Origin: Geodermatophilaceae bacterium
Lineage (GTDB): Bacteria; Actinomycetota; Actinomycetes; Mycobacteriales; Geodermatophilaceae
Reading direction: 5' to 3'
Length of the DNA: 6,056 nt
Assembly: GCA_013814015.1 (NCBI GenBank)
Contig: JACCQS010000033.1
Span: 1-6,056, forward strand
Each line of letters opens with the position of its first letter. The stretch's first letter is position 1. Shown here in pieces: positions 1-5,659 of the stretch. The position numbers and the translations under genes are program-made. A model generated the notes under the pieces. It was not told the origin of the DNA. It worked only from the letters and a program-made list of their open reading frames with translations, and did no database searches.

Positions 1-138
1 CCGTGGACCGATCGACCCGCTCCGCGGCCGCGGCCTCGGCGATCGTCACCTCCTGACGAACCAGCTGCAACCAGATCTCGTACTTCTGGGATGGGGTCAA
101 AAACCGCTTCGCACGCCTGCCGGCACGACCTGCTACAC
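1..138 (-). pseudogene. Transposase OrfA (helix-turn-helix) N-terminal fragment, cut by window edge
   Basis: Read on the minus strand, this stretch encodes a basic leader (GRAGRRAKRFL) followed by TPSQKYEIWLQLVRQ and EVTIAEAA, then ERVDRST at the window edge. This is the pattern of the small DNA-binding OrfA proteins of actinobacterial insertion sequences: a short basic N-terminus, then a helix-turn-helix that recognises the element's ends. The C-terminal part lies outside the window. No ATG or GTG sits where family members usually start, since the codon before AGRAG is GTA. An upstream in-frame GTG near 177 would give an atypical 14-residue extension. The start may therefore be damaged, or the element truncated on this side. 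Family recognition is from memory of the motif. Whether the rest of the element is intact cannot be seen. Confidence 0.7.
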
Positions 139-399
139 GCGCAGCCCCGGCGAGCTGCGGACGCTGCTGGCCTCCCACATCGATCCCTTTTCCTGAGGCA
201 TACGAGAGGTACTGACATGCTCGTAACAAAAGCGGAGCGTGCTGGTCCGTTACGGGGTCAACGATGATCCGGTGCGATGGGGCTACCCGCTGCTGGGGCT
301 CGATTCGTTGCGCGCTCGTACCGGGTCGCAATCGTCGTGGTCACCGCCTTGGCGTTGGCGGCCCTTCAACTCAGAGCGGGCAGTGATCTTGAGGCCTCC
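139..399. other. Unassigned stretch with possible native gene edges
   Basis: No complete gene is visible here. On the plus strand a frame reading GELRTLLASHIDPFS ends at a TGA at 194-196 and could be the 3' end of a gene broken by the neighbouring transposase. After it, an AGAGG-like site precedes an ATG at 217, but that frame stops after 16 codons at 265-267. A hydrophobic run (VAIVVVTALALAAL) is readable at about 325-370 and might be a leftover membrane segment. TACGAG (201-206) and CTCGTA (220-225) form a short inverted repeat. None of these can be tied to a known family. They are best read as debris between two insertion-sequence relics. Confidence 0.3.
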
Positions 400-543
400 G
401 GTGCGGGCGTTGGCGATGCCAGTGTCGCTGAACGCCTCGATCGCCGGCCACCACGTCTCGACGGTGCTGGCCAGGATCTTCAGCTCGTCGATGTCGGCTT
501 GTGCGCACCAGTGGTAGAAGTCGTAGAGCCGCTGGACGGGAAA
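400..543 (-). pseudogene. ISL3-family transposase, C-terminal relic
   Basis: The minus strand reads PVQRLYDFYHWCAQADIDEL, then LASTVETWWPAIEAF and TGIANART. This is the characteristic stretch near the C-terminus of actinobacterial ISL3-family DDE transposases, whose typical form is LYDFYxWC...ELxxLAxTIxTWWPAIxAFxxTGIxNAxxEG. In the family this is followed by an RVIK...GFRNPxNxRxR segment. Here homology stops just after NART, and the sequence continues as unrelated low-quality coding, so the last 40 or so residues are lost. Nothing upstream of the QRLYDFY part belongs to the family either, because the dipeptidase gene begins there. The piece is therefore broken on both sides. A GGCCCTTC at 360-367 loosely resembles ISL3 terminal repeats, but I do not rely on it. 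Confidence 0.7.
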
Positions 544-588
544 GCCGGGAGGTGCGACAAACTGGACTGCGTGAATGTGATCGTGTTG

Positions 589-1257
589 ATGGCCGATGCC
601 CGGGTCACCGGCATTCCAGTCGAGGACTGCGGCGAACCACTCATCGACCTGAGCACATGTGACGTCACGCGCATCGACGGCCGCAAGACCGATCCCGCCG
701 GCGATTGGCGTCAGTTGCGCACCGGTGTGGTCGACCGACTGGGTCACGCCGCAAGCGCTTTGCCCCGCGGGTTGCAGCTGTTGCACATCGAGGGGTACCG
801 GCCGGCGCGCCTTCAAGCACGCTATTTCAACGCTTATCGAACCCAGCTCGCCGCCAGCCGCCCCGACCTCGATCACGCGGAGCTGCACCGGCTGGCCAGC
901 CGCTACGTATCCCCGCCCGACATCGCACCGCATTCTGCTGGCGCGGCGATCGACTTGACGCTTTGTGAGGACGACGGCAGCGAGGTCGATATGGGCACCC
1001 GAGTCAACGCCAGCCCGGAGGAGAGTGGGGGCGGCTGCTACACCGACGCCGCCAGCATCAGCGCCGAAGCGCGCGTCAACCGAGGCGTCCTGATCGCAGC
1101 ACTGTCCGAAGCTGGTCTCATCAACTATCCAACCGAGTGGTGGCACTGGTCCTACGGGGATCGCTACTGGGCCCTGCAAAGCGGATCTCCGGTAGCCAAG
1201 TACGGCACCGTCGACCGCAGCCTGATGAATGAGTTCGGGCAGCGGGATCTCGCGTAG
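589..1257 (+). CDS. VanX-type D-alanyl-D-alanine dipeptidase (peptidase M15D)
   Basis: The product is a predicted zinc dipeptidase that hydrolyses D-Ala-D-Ala, used in vancomycin resistance or peptidoglycan recycling. Numbered from the ATG at 589 (222 residues), the catalytic set is complete. Arg71 lies in EGYRP, zinc ligands His115 and Asp122 in PHSAGAAID, and Glu183 and His186 in TEWWHW. These offsets match the classical enterococcal VanX positions (71, 116, 123, 181, 184) almost exactly, which supports this start. GTG codons at 571, 577 and 583 are alternatives. No well-placed Shine-Dalgarno is visible: GGGAGG at 547-552 is too far upstream. The frame stays open back to 277, but that part is the antisense of the ISL3 relic and not family sequence. 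No signal peptide or vanH/vanA partner is visible, so glycopeptide resistance cannot be claimed. The C-terminus carries about 14 residues beyond the usual family end. Confidence 0.85.
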   Translation: MADARVTGIPVEDCGEPLIDLSTCDVTRIDGRKTDPAGDWRQLRTGVVDRLGHAASALPRGLQLLHIEGYRPARLQARYFNAYRTQLAASRPDLDHAELHRLASRYVSPPDIAPHSAGAAIDLTLCEDDGSEVDMGTRVNASPEESGGGCYTDAASISAEARVNRGVLIAALSEAGLINYPTEWWHWSYGDRYWALQSGSPVAKYGTVDRSLMNEFGQRDLA

Positions 1258-1385
1258 GGCGGCGGATTTCGCGCGACGAAGACACCGACATTCGTCCGGC
1301 GAAGACTTCAGCGCGCCCCGTTCTGCCGACCGGGCGACTCTAGACTGAACGGCCGCGCAGCCCGCGTGCACCACGCTGAATTGTG

Positions 1386-1496
1386 GATGCCGGAGCTGGC
1401 GCGGCCTTCGATCTCCGACCATCCGTACGCCCCCCGGCGCTGGGTTCGTTCCTGCGCGCGTTCGCTTGCCGCCTGAGCCAGCTCGACGCGGCCGCG
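1386..1496 (+). pseudogene. IS1380-family transposase relic (N-terminal part)
   Basis: The plus strand reads GAGAAFD, then PPALGSFLRAF and SQLDAAA. This resembles the conserved N-terminal segment of IS1380-family transposases, which reads roughly GMGxxFDxVYAPSTLGSFLRAFTFGHVRQLDAVA. The tripeptide YAP of that motif appears in the next frame (TACGCCCCC at 1419-1427), and the LGSFLRAF part is in the first frame. This suggests a small indel inside the C-run. Nothing of the catalytic domain follows, since a GntR-type relic starts on the other strand at 1554. The stretch between the dipeptidase stop and this relic (1258-1385) contains no feature I can name. The assignment rests on about 30 residues. 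Confidence 0.5.
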
Positions 1497-1553
1497 TTGT
1501 GTGATCGTCGCGGTCGGCCGTTCCATGGCCCATTCCCTGACTGCGTTACGGAT

Positions 1554-1882
1554 CTAGCCGCCCGGGCGCGGTACAGGGTCGGGGATCAGCCTGCGTAGGG
1601 CGTCGTCCATGTGCGCGTCGATCAACCGGATCAGTCGACGCTTGTCACCGGCGCGGACGGCCTCGAGGAGTTCGCCATGCTCCTCGGCCGCGTCTGTGGA
1701 TGGTCGGTCGGTGTTCTGCAGGGCAGTCAGGCACATCCTGGTTTCCACGAGCAAGGTGCCGTGCATGCGCGCGAGCCGAGGGCTGCCGGACAATCCGACC
1801 AAGGTTTCGTGGAAGCGCAGGTCGGCGTCGCTGAGCCCGGCGCGGTCGCCGCGTTTGGCGGCCAGGACCATGTCATCGTGGA
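1554..1882 (-). pseudogene. GntR/FadR-subfamily regulator, C-terminal FCD domain only
   Basis: The minus strand encodes an FCD ligand-binding domain. DADLRFHETLVGLSGSPRLA is followed by AAEEHGELLEAVRAGDKRRL and then LIDAHMDDAL, ending in a normal stop at 1556-1554. The metal or ligand residues expected for FCD domains are present: Asp and His of DLRFH, His of EEH and His of DAH. The N-terminal winged helix that binds DNA, and the first FCD helices, are missing. The frame remains open upstream to 2138, but those residues are not family-like. From about 1885 the opposite strand reads as an IS481-type integrase. ATGs at 1871 and 1922 could start a short product, but it could not bind DNA as a classical GntR repressor. 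This is a regulator truncated by insertion and later decay. Confidence 0.75.
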
Positions 1883-2052
1883 CCGCCAAGCGCGCACGTG
1901 CCTTCTTCGCCACCTCCGGCATCCGGATCGAGAGGGTCCTGACCGACAACGGCTCGGTACCGATCCGCCACCTTCGCCGCTGCCCTGTGCCCGGTAATTC
2001 ATAAACGGACCCGCCCCTCCGGCAGCAGACCAACGGGAAGGTCTGTGAAGAA
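1883..2052 (+). pseudogene. IS481-type (rve integrase core) transposase relic with two frameshifts
   Basis: Three plus-strand segments in successive frames rebuild one integrase core. RARAFFATSGIRIERVLTDNGS ends at 1956. YRSATFAAALCPVIHKRTRP starts at 1958. RQQTNGKVCEE runs from 2020 to 2052. Family members read continuously as HGIRIERVLTDNGSCYRSxxFxxAL...HKRTRPYRPQTNGKVERF. Two bases are missing where the Cys codon should be (about 1957). One base is missing in the Tyr codon between RTRP and RQQTNG (TC instead of TAC at 2018-2019). The second catalytic Asp lies in TDNGS, and homology ends just before the expected catalytic Glu region. Both ends are lost: the left abuts the GntR remnant and the right runs into unassigned DNA. 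The element is clearly inactive. Confidence 0.75.
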
Positions 2053-2053
2053 T

Positions 2054-2080
2054 GATGCCGGGCGCGGCATCGGGCCCGGC
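2054..2080. repeat. Overlapping GC-rich inverted repeats
   Basis: GATGCCG (2054-2060) pairs with CGGCATC (2065-2071) around a 4-nt loop. Alternatively GCCGGGC (2057-2063) pairs with GCCCGGC (2074-2080). The following plus-strand bases are CTGACTCTTCTT, which is not a clean T-run. This could be a leftover terminator or insertion-sequence end. The bases from here to 2182 contain no gene I can recognise. Confidence 0.25.
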
Positions 2081-2182
2081 CTGACTCTTCTTGCGTGAGG
2101 TGAACGCGAACGCCGCCTGGCTCGCGCGACCTCAGCACGATCGATGAGCTGCACCGCGCACCAGCGGCCGCAGGTTCGACGT

Positions 2183-2317
2183 GCTCGGGAAACCAGCCAG
2201 CCCGGAGTTTTCGCCGTCGGCGACGTCCGCGCAGGTTCGATCAAGCGGGTCGCCTCCGCGGTCGGCGAGGGCTCCATCGTCGTGTCGTCGGTGCACCAAC
2301 ACCTCGCGGGGAGCTAA
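2183..2317 (+). pseudogene. Thioredoxin-reductase-like flavoprotein, C-terminal fragment
   Basis: The plus strand reads ETSQPGVFAVGDVRAGS, then IKRVASAVGEGS and VVSSVHQHLAGS, before a TAA at 2315-2317. PGVFAVGDVRxGSxKRVAxAxGEGSxVVxxVHxYL is the conserved end of bacterial thioredoxin-reductase-type FAD/NAD(P) oxidoreductases. It is seen in particular in the actinobacterial group often fused to a cyclic-nucleotide-binding domain. The GD in AVGDVR contacts FAD. Only about 44 residues remain out of a protein of at least 300. Upstream sequence (2053-2182) in any frame does not continue the family. No start codon or ribosome site belongs to it. This is a 3' gene stump left after a deletion that joined it to the IS481 relic. 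Confidence 0.8.
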
Positions 2318-2411
2318 TCCGCTCGACCTCACTGTCGCCCACGCCTCGGTGTCGCTTGCCCCTTGCCATCATGCAACAGGCGTCCTCGTGCGAGCCGCCC
2401 AACCCCTCGAC

Positions 2412-2568
2412 TCAACGGGCGCGGTCGACCTCCGCCTCCGGAACAAGGCCGGCCCCGACGGCCAGTACGGCGAGCTGAACGCGGTTGGAGCTGTCGGTCT
2501 TGTCAGCAGGCTCCCGGTGGGCGCCACCCGCGAGGCGTCAACTCGGCCAGCTGCGATCGGCCTTCGAG
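2412..2568 (-). pseudogene. LuxR/NarL-type HTH regulator relic with internal deletion
   Basis: Two minus-strand pieces in different frames match the two ends of a LuxR-type DNA-binding domain. LEGRSQLAELTPR (about 2568-2530) looks like the linker and first turn, LAELTPRExEVL. KTDSSNRVQLAVLAVGAGLV (about 2501-2442) looks like the last helix, typically KxGxxNRVQLAVLAxxAGLV, and ends at a TGA at 2414-2412. The central recognition helices, about 35 residues, are missing: only 25 bp separate the pieces and the frame changes. If correct, this is a response-regulator or LuxR pseudogene that lost its helix-turn-helix by a deletion. The upstream receiver or sensor part is not recognisable. The assignment depends on short matches. 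Nothing is seen at 2318-2411. Confidence 0.45.
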
Positions 2569-2652
2569 AACGTCCACATTGGCCGAACTGTGTGGCGCAA
2601 CCTGCCGCCCGCGTTCGTCTACATCTGCGCCCGACCTACCCCGGGTCCGCCC

Positions 2653-3055
2653 GTGATCGACCTGGTTGGACTGTTCGGCACTCTGCCGGGTCCGCTGCTC
2701 CTCGGCGTTGTCTCGATCATGCTGCCGCCGAGTCCGGACTGCTGATCGGGTCGTCCTGCCGGGCTCGACGCTGTTGCTCAGCCTTGGTCTGCTCGTGTCG
2801 CTTGGCATGGTGCCGCTGGCGGCTACCTTGATCACCGCCGTCGCGGCAACCGTCGTCGGCGCCGGCTCAGCGTTTGACCAGATGCGCACGCTCACGGCCC
2901 TGGTGGGACCGCCGCTGCTGCTTCTTCTCCTGGTGGCCTGGGGCTGCGTTGCCGGGTGGCAGCGCCTGGCACGCTCGCAGCCCCTGAGCCTGCGGAGAGG
3001 CGGCCAAGTCCTCGACGGAACACGATCGTTCGTCGCGCGCCGCCGGAGCGGGTAG
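2653..3055 (+). pseudogene. Hydrophobic membrane-protein relic, probably frameshifted
   Basis: From a GTG at 2653 one frame gives a single hydrophobic segment (VGLFGTLPGPLLLGVVSIML) and stops at 2743-2745. The next frame, starting within that stop region, carries two or three further hydrophobic stretches. STLLLSLGLLVSLGMVPLAA leads into LITAVAATVV, then LTALVGPPLLLLLLVAWG, followed by a basic tail and a TAG at 3053-3055. Third codon positions are GC-rich through this second frame, and it has no good start of its own. One protein with a frameshift near 2740 is the simplest reading. Its original size would be about 130 residues. I do not recognise the family. It converges tail-to-tail with the cupin gene, whose inferred original stop is at 3070-3072. 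Two unrelated fragments are also possible. Confidence 0.4.
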
Positions 3056-3461
3056 TCATCGGCGCGTTCCTAGAGCTGGTGGCCGGTGGTGCTGTCGACG
3101 TAAGCGGGGATGGCACCTCATGGCGGTCGCCGGTGGTTGATGTTCCGGACGGCTCGAACATCAGGACCGAGCCGCCCGGCGAGGATGGCTTGTGTTCGGT
3201 ACCCCTTGGCACCACGAAGATGTCGCCCGTGCGCAGCACGACGGTGGTCTCGGTCCCGTCGACCGTGCGAAGGGAGACGTGGAACTCACCGTCGAGTACG
3301 AGGAAGAATTCGTCGGTGTCCTGATGCACGTGCCAGACGTGTTCGCCCAGAGTGTGCGCGATCCGTACGTCATAGTCGTTCATGCGGGCCACGATCCGGG
3401 GGCTATAGATCTCATCGAAGGACCCCAGCGCTGCGGTCAGGTTCACGGGAGCATCAGTCAT
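2892..3461 (-). CDS. Cupin-domain protein, 3' end frameshifted
   Basis: This is a small single-domain cupin. Cupin motif 1 is complete (G39, then H44, H46, E51 and G58) and so is motif 2 (G79, P85, G87 and H90), so a metal-binding beta-barrel is expected. Substrate is unknown. Residues 1-115 end with FEPSGTSTTGDRHE, typical of this group. The frame then changes. Inserting one base after the Glu115 codon (at 3116/3115) restores AIPAYVDSTTGHQL followed by a TAG at 3072-3070, giving a normal cupin of about 130 residues. As it stands, the frame runs another 74 codons in an Arg/Pro/Ala-rich tail to 2892, antisense to the membrane relic. The barrel itself is intact and may still fold. The start ATG at 3461 is preceded by AAGGG only 2 nt away, inside a 16-bp tandem repeat. 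It is divergent from the ankyrin gene. Confidence 0.85.
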   Translation of the reverse strand: MTDAPVNLTAALGSFDEIYSPRIVARMNDYDVRIAHTLGEHVWHVHQDTDEFFLVLDGEFHVSLRTVDGTETTVVLRTGDIFVVPRGTEHKPSSPGGSVLMFEPSGTSTTGDRHEVPSPLTSTAPPATSSRNAPMTTRSGGARRTIVFRRGLGRLSAGSGAASVPGAATRQRSPRPPGEEAAAAVPPGP

Positions 3462-3489
3462 GTCCCTTATCGTTCATGTCCCTTATCGT
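3458..3489. repeat. Perfect 16-bp tandem duplication over the cupin start
   Basis: The unit TCATGTCCCTTATCGT occurs twice in tandem, at 3458-3473 and 3474-3489, with no mismatch. On the minus strand each copy contains ATAAGGGAC followed by ATG, so both the putative ribosome-binding bases and the start codon of the cupin gene are duplicated. The upstream ATG (3477-3475) opens an 8-codon frame, MNDKGHD then TGA. It ends inside the cupin start, at 3456-3454, in a different frame. The repeat fills much of the 74-bp divergent space between the cupin and ankyrin genes. Confidence 0.95.
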
Positions 3490-3535
3490 GCCCGCACACT
3501 GTTATCTGCGGTTACCCAACGACGAGGAGACGACC
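3462..3535. promoter_or_regulatory. Divergent intergenic region, cupin / ankyrin
   Basis: These 74 bases separate two divergently oriented genes, so promoters for both directions, or for a shared regulator, are expected here. I cannot name convincing -35/-10 pairs. The second copy of the 16-bp repeat lies inside. GAGGAG at 3524-3529 is a good Shine-Dalgarno, 6 nt before the ankyrin ATG at 3536. Confidence 0.5.
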
Positions 3536-4585
3536 ATGCCGATGACCGACTCGGATGGCCGACCTTCCACGGCCGGCGGTGTCAACGACAAGGACGAGCA
3601 GGGATTGACGGCGTTGCACCGCGCGTCCGGGCTCGGCGACCCGTCCGCGGTCCGGGGGCTGTTGCAAGGCGACGCCGACCCGGCGATCCTGGACAGCCGC
3701 ACCGGTGCCTCCCCGCTGCATCACGCCGCTCAGTCGGGCAGCGTCGAGGTCGCCGCGCTACTGCTGGAAGCCGGGGCCTTTCTGAATCTCCAAGCGCCGA
3801 GGAACGGCGTGACGCCGCTGATGGCCGCCGTCTGGTACCGCATGCCCGCCCTGGTCGCCTTCCTGCTGCAGCAGCCCGAGATCGACGTGGAGCAGCGAGC
3901 CCTCTTCGGTGCGACTGCCGCGGAACTGATCGGCTTCGGCGCCAGTGCCGACGACGAGGGCGCTCAACGACAGAGTGACCAGCTGCGCGCGCTCTTTGCC
4001 GACTACGCGCAGCGTCGCGATGGGCAGCTTGCGACGCAGCCGCTGTTCGTTGCCTTGACCGACGCAGGCGCCAGTACGGCGGACAGGGCATCCCGGGTGC
4101 GCGAGCTCCTCGATGCCGGCCATCGCGAAGTCGACACCGTCTCGCCGGTACTGAGTTCAGGAAGCGACGGGCACACCCCGCTCCTGGTGGCGGCCCGCGA
4201 CGGGGACACCGAGGCCGTGGCTGCGCTGCTGGCGGCCGGTGCTGATCAGACGGCCGTCGACCACTACATGGCTGCGGTTCCTGCGCACAAGGCCGCCTAC
4301 GGTGGGCACGCCGGGGTGCTACGGCTCCTCGCCGGGGCGCCAGGTTTCGACTCGATCAAGAACGCCCAAGGTCCGTACAACGGCTACACACCGCTGCACG
4401 ATGCGGTGTGGCACGGGCACTTTGCCGCAGCGGAGGTACTGGTCCATGCCGGCGTACGCACCGACCTCACCGGCCTGGACGGGAGGACTGCTGCCGACCT
4501 CGCCCGTCAGCACGGGTACCAGGAGATCGTCGACCTTCTCCAGACCGCCCCTTCGGTGAATCCCTTGACGCTGCGTCAGGGTTAA
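3536..4585 (+). CDS. Ankyrin-repeat protein
   Basis: A 349-residue protein built of ankyrin repeats, a fold used for protein-protein binding. I see no signal peptide, membrane helix or enzymatic domain, so a cytoplasmic binding or scaffold role is the most that can be inferred. Recognisable repeats are at about residues 20-53 (GLTALHRASGLGD), 57-86 (GASPLHHAAQSGS), 90-121 (GVTPLMAAVWYRM), 210-241 (GHTPLLVAARDGD), 244-275 (AAVPAHKAAYGGH), 282-313 (GYTPLHDAVWHGH) and 315-340 (GRTAADLARQHGY). Residues 122-205 form a divergent linker rich in Ala, Gln and Asp that splits the array into three plus four repeats. The start at 3536 is fixed by GAGGAG 6 nt upstream. The frame is open upstream to 3110 but there it is only the antisense of the cupin. 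It is followed after 140 bp by the NmrA-like gene on the same strand. Confidence 0.9.
   Translation: MPMTDSDGRPSTAGGVNDKDEQGLTALHRASGLGDPSAVRGLLQGDADPAILDSRTGASPLHHAAQSGSVEVAALLLEAGAFLNLQAPRNGVTPLMAAVWYRMPALVAFLLQQPEIDVEQRALFGATAAELIGFGASADDEGAQRQSDQLRALFADYAQRRDGQLATQPLFVALTDAGASTADRASRVRELLDAGHREVDTVSPVLSSGSDGHTPLLVAARDGDTEAVAALLAAGADQTAVDHYMAAVPAHKAAYGGHAGVLRLLAGAPGFDSIKNAQGPYNGYTPLHDAVWHGHFAAAEVLVHAGVRTDLTGLDGRTAADLARQHGYQEIVDLLQTAPSVNPLTLRQG
4562..4581 (+). repeat. Hairpin at the end of the ankyrin gene
   Basis: CCCT-GACG pairs with CGTC-AGGG around a 3-nt loop, with one bulged T, spanning the last codons of the ankyrin gene. No T-run follows the stem (GTTAACC). It is at best a weak transcript-end or stability element. 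The rest of the spacer to 4725 contains only an 8-bp palindrome (CACATGTG, 4609-4616) and the ribosome site of the next gene. Confidence 0.25.
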
Positions 4586-4725
4586 CCGCTCCGGCCGTTG
4601 CCAGCCTGCACATGTGTACCCGGATCGGATCGAGGCGCTGTGGGGTCCTCGACGGCGAAGCCAAGTTCGCTGGCTAACGTGATCCCGGTCGAGCACCTGA
4701 CACCGCACTGACGAAGGAAGACTCG

Positions 4726-5601
4726 ATGAGAACACGACTGGCTCTGACCGGCGCTACGGGCAACGTAGGACGTCGGATTCTCGATGGCCTTGCAGCCGGC
4801 GGCTCCCGCGACTTGGTCGCGATCTCGCGAAGCACGTCGAGAGCGGTCGGTGTGGGCGCTGCCACGGTCCAGCGGAAGGTTGCGGACTACGCCGATCGAG
4901 CCGCTCTGACCGTAGCTCTCGACGGCGTCGAAACACTCATCTTCATCGCCAGTGATGACGAGGCATCCTCGATGCTGGTTCACCATCTGAACGTGATAGA
5001 CGCCGCAGCTGCCGCTCGGGTTGGTCATGTGGTGTACCTGAGCAGTCTGGACGCAGATCCTGGCTCACCGTTTTGCTACGCGGGTGTGCACGCCGAGACC
5101 GAACGCAGGATCGCCCGCAGCGGCATCGCATTCTCGATAGCACGGGTATCGCTGTACGGGGAATTCTTCGCCCAATGGCCGCTGGCTGCGATCGGAACAG
5201 GGGAACTCCGTTTGCCGGCCGCGGACGGTGCCATATCTCTGATCTCCCGCAACGATGTGGCCGACTGCTTGATTGCGTTGGCAGATCAGCCGGCCAGCGG
5301 CAGCGTTGCGCTGCTGACCGGCGGCCAAGCCTACGACCTCGACGGCGTGACCGAGCTCACCGCGCAATGCTCCGAGACGTCCATTCGGGCGATCGACCTA
5401 TCACCGGCTGAGTACCGAATGCAGGTCGTCCGAGATGGCGTGTCGCCCTGGTGGGCGTACGCCTTCGGCACCATGTTCGCAGCGATCCGCGAACAGCGCT
5501 TCTCCGAGGTCACCGACAAAGTCGCCGGTCTGCTCGGTCGTCCGCCAACACCTTTTCGCAACGTCCTCGAAGGGCTCCTGCCATCCAGCCACAGGCAATG
5601 A
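4726..5601 (+). CDS. NmrA/QOR2-like NAD(P)-binding oxidoreductase (atypical SDR)
   Basis: A 291-residue atypical short-chain dehydrogenase. The N-terminal glycine motif GATGNVG (residues 9-15) begins the Rossmann fold and binds NAD(P). VVYLSSLDAD (102-111), HAETERRIARSGIAFSIAR (122-140) and the following SLYGEFF match the NmrA/quinone-oxidoreductase-2 pattern (YxSSxxAD...HxxTExxLxxSGxxxTxLRxxxYxExF). The late TDKVAGLLGRPPTPF (263-277) is the usual C-terminal signature of that group. Members reduce quinones or sense the NADP redox state. Which applies here is not visible. No canonical SDR Tyr-x-x-x-Lys pair is expected in this subgroup. AAGGA at 4714-4718, 7 nt before the ATG, supports the start. 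The 140-bp gap from the ankyrin gene allows either its own promoter or a shared transcript. Confidence 0.85.
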   Translation: MRTRLALTGATGNVGRRILDGLAAGGSRDLVAISRSTSRAVGVGAATVQRKVADYADRAALTVALDGVETLIFIASDDEASSMLVHHLNVIDAAAAARVGHVVYLSSLDADPGSPFCYAGVHAETERRIARSGIAFSIARVSLYGEFFAQWPLAAIGTGELRLPAADGAISLISRNDVADCLIALADQPASGSVALLTGGQAYDLDGVTELTAQCSETSIRAIDLSPAEYRMQVVRDGVSPWWAYAFGTMFAAIREQRFSEVTDKVAGLLGRPPTPFRNVLEGLLPSSHRQ

Positions 5602-5659
5602 GGGTTTCTATATCCCCGATGTCGCCCCCCGAGCATTGACCGCCGGCGGATGAATGAGA

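Noticed and set aside
360..379. Possible ISL3 terminal repeat beginning GGCCCTTC
   Set aside because: One mismatch over eight bases, no partner end and no target duplication. Too weak to call.
277..588. N-terminal extension of the dipeptidase with a signal-peptide-like hydrophobic run
   Set aside because: This part is antisense to the ISL3 relic. Catalytic residue positions match VanX when counted from 589.
283..1533. Long minus-strand open frame of 416 codons across the dipeptidase
   Set aside because: Only its last part, antisense to 400-543, is family-like (ISL3 relic). The rest is the shadow of the dipeptidase, whose catalytic motifs are on the plus strand.
1923..2138. N-terminal 72 residues of the open frame containing the FCD domain
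   Set aside because: No winged-helix motif. The opposite strand encodes an integrase core here.
2181..2831. Long plus-strand open frame of 216 codons
   Set aside because: It is out of frame with the recognisable flavoprotein tail and membrane segments. Composition is Arg/Pro/Ser-rich without motifs.
3110..3535. Upstream extension of the ankyrin frame to 3110
   Set aside because: It is antisense to the cupin gene and Arg/Pro-rich. A strong ribosome site precedes the ATG at 3536.
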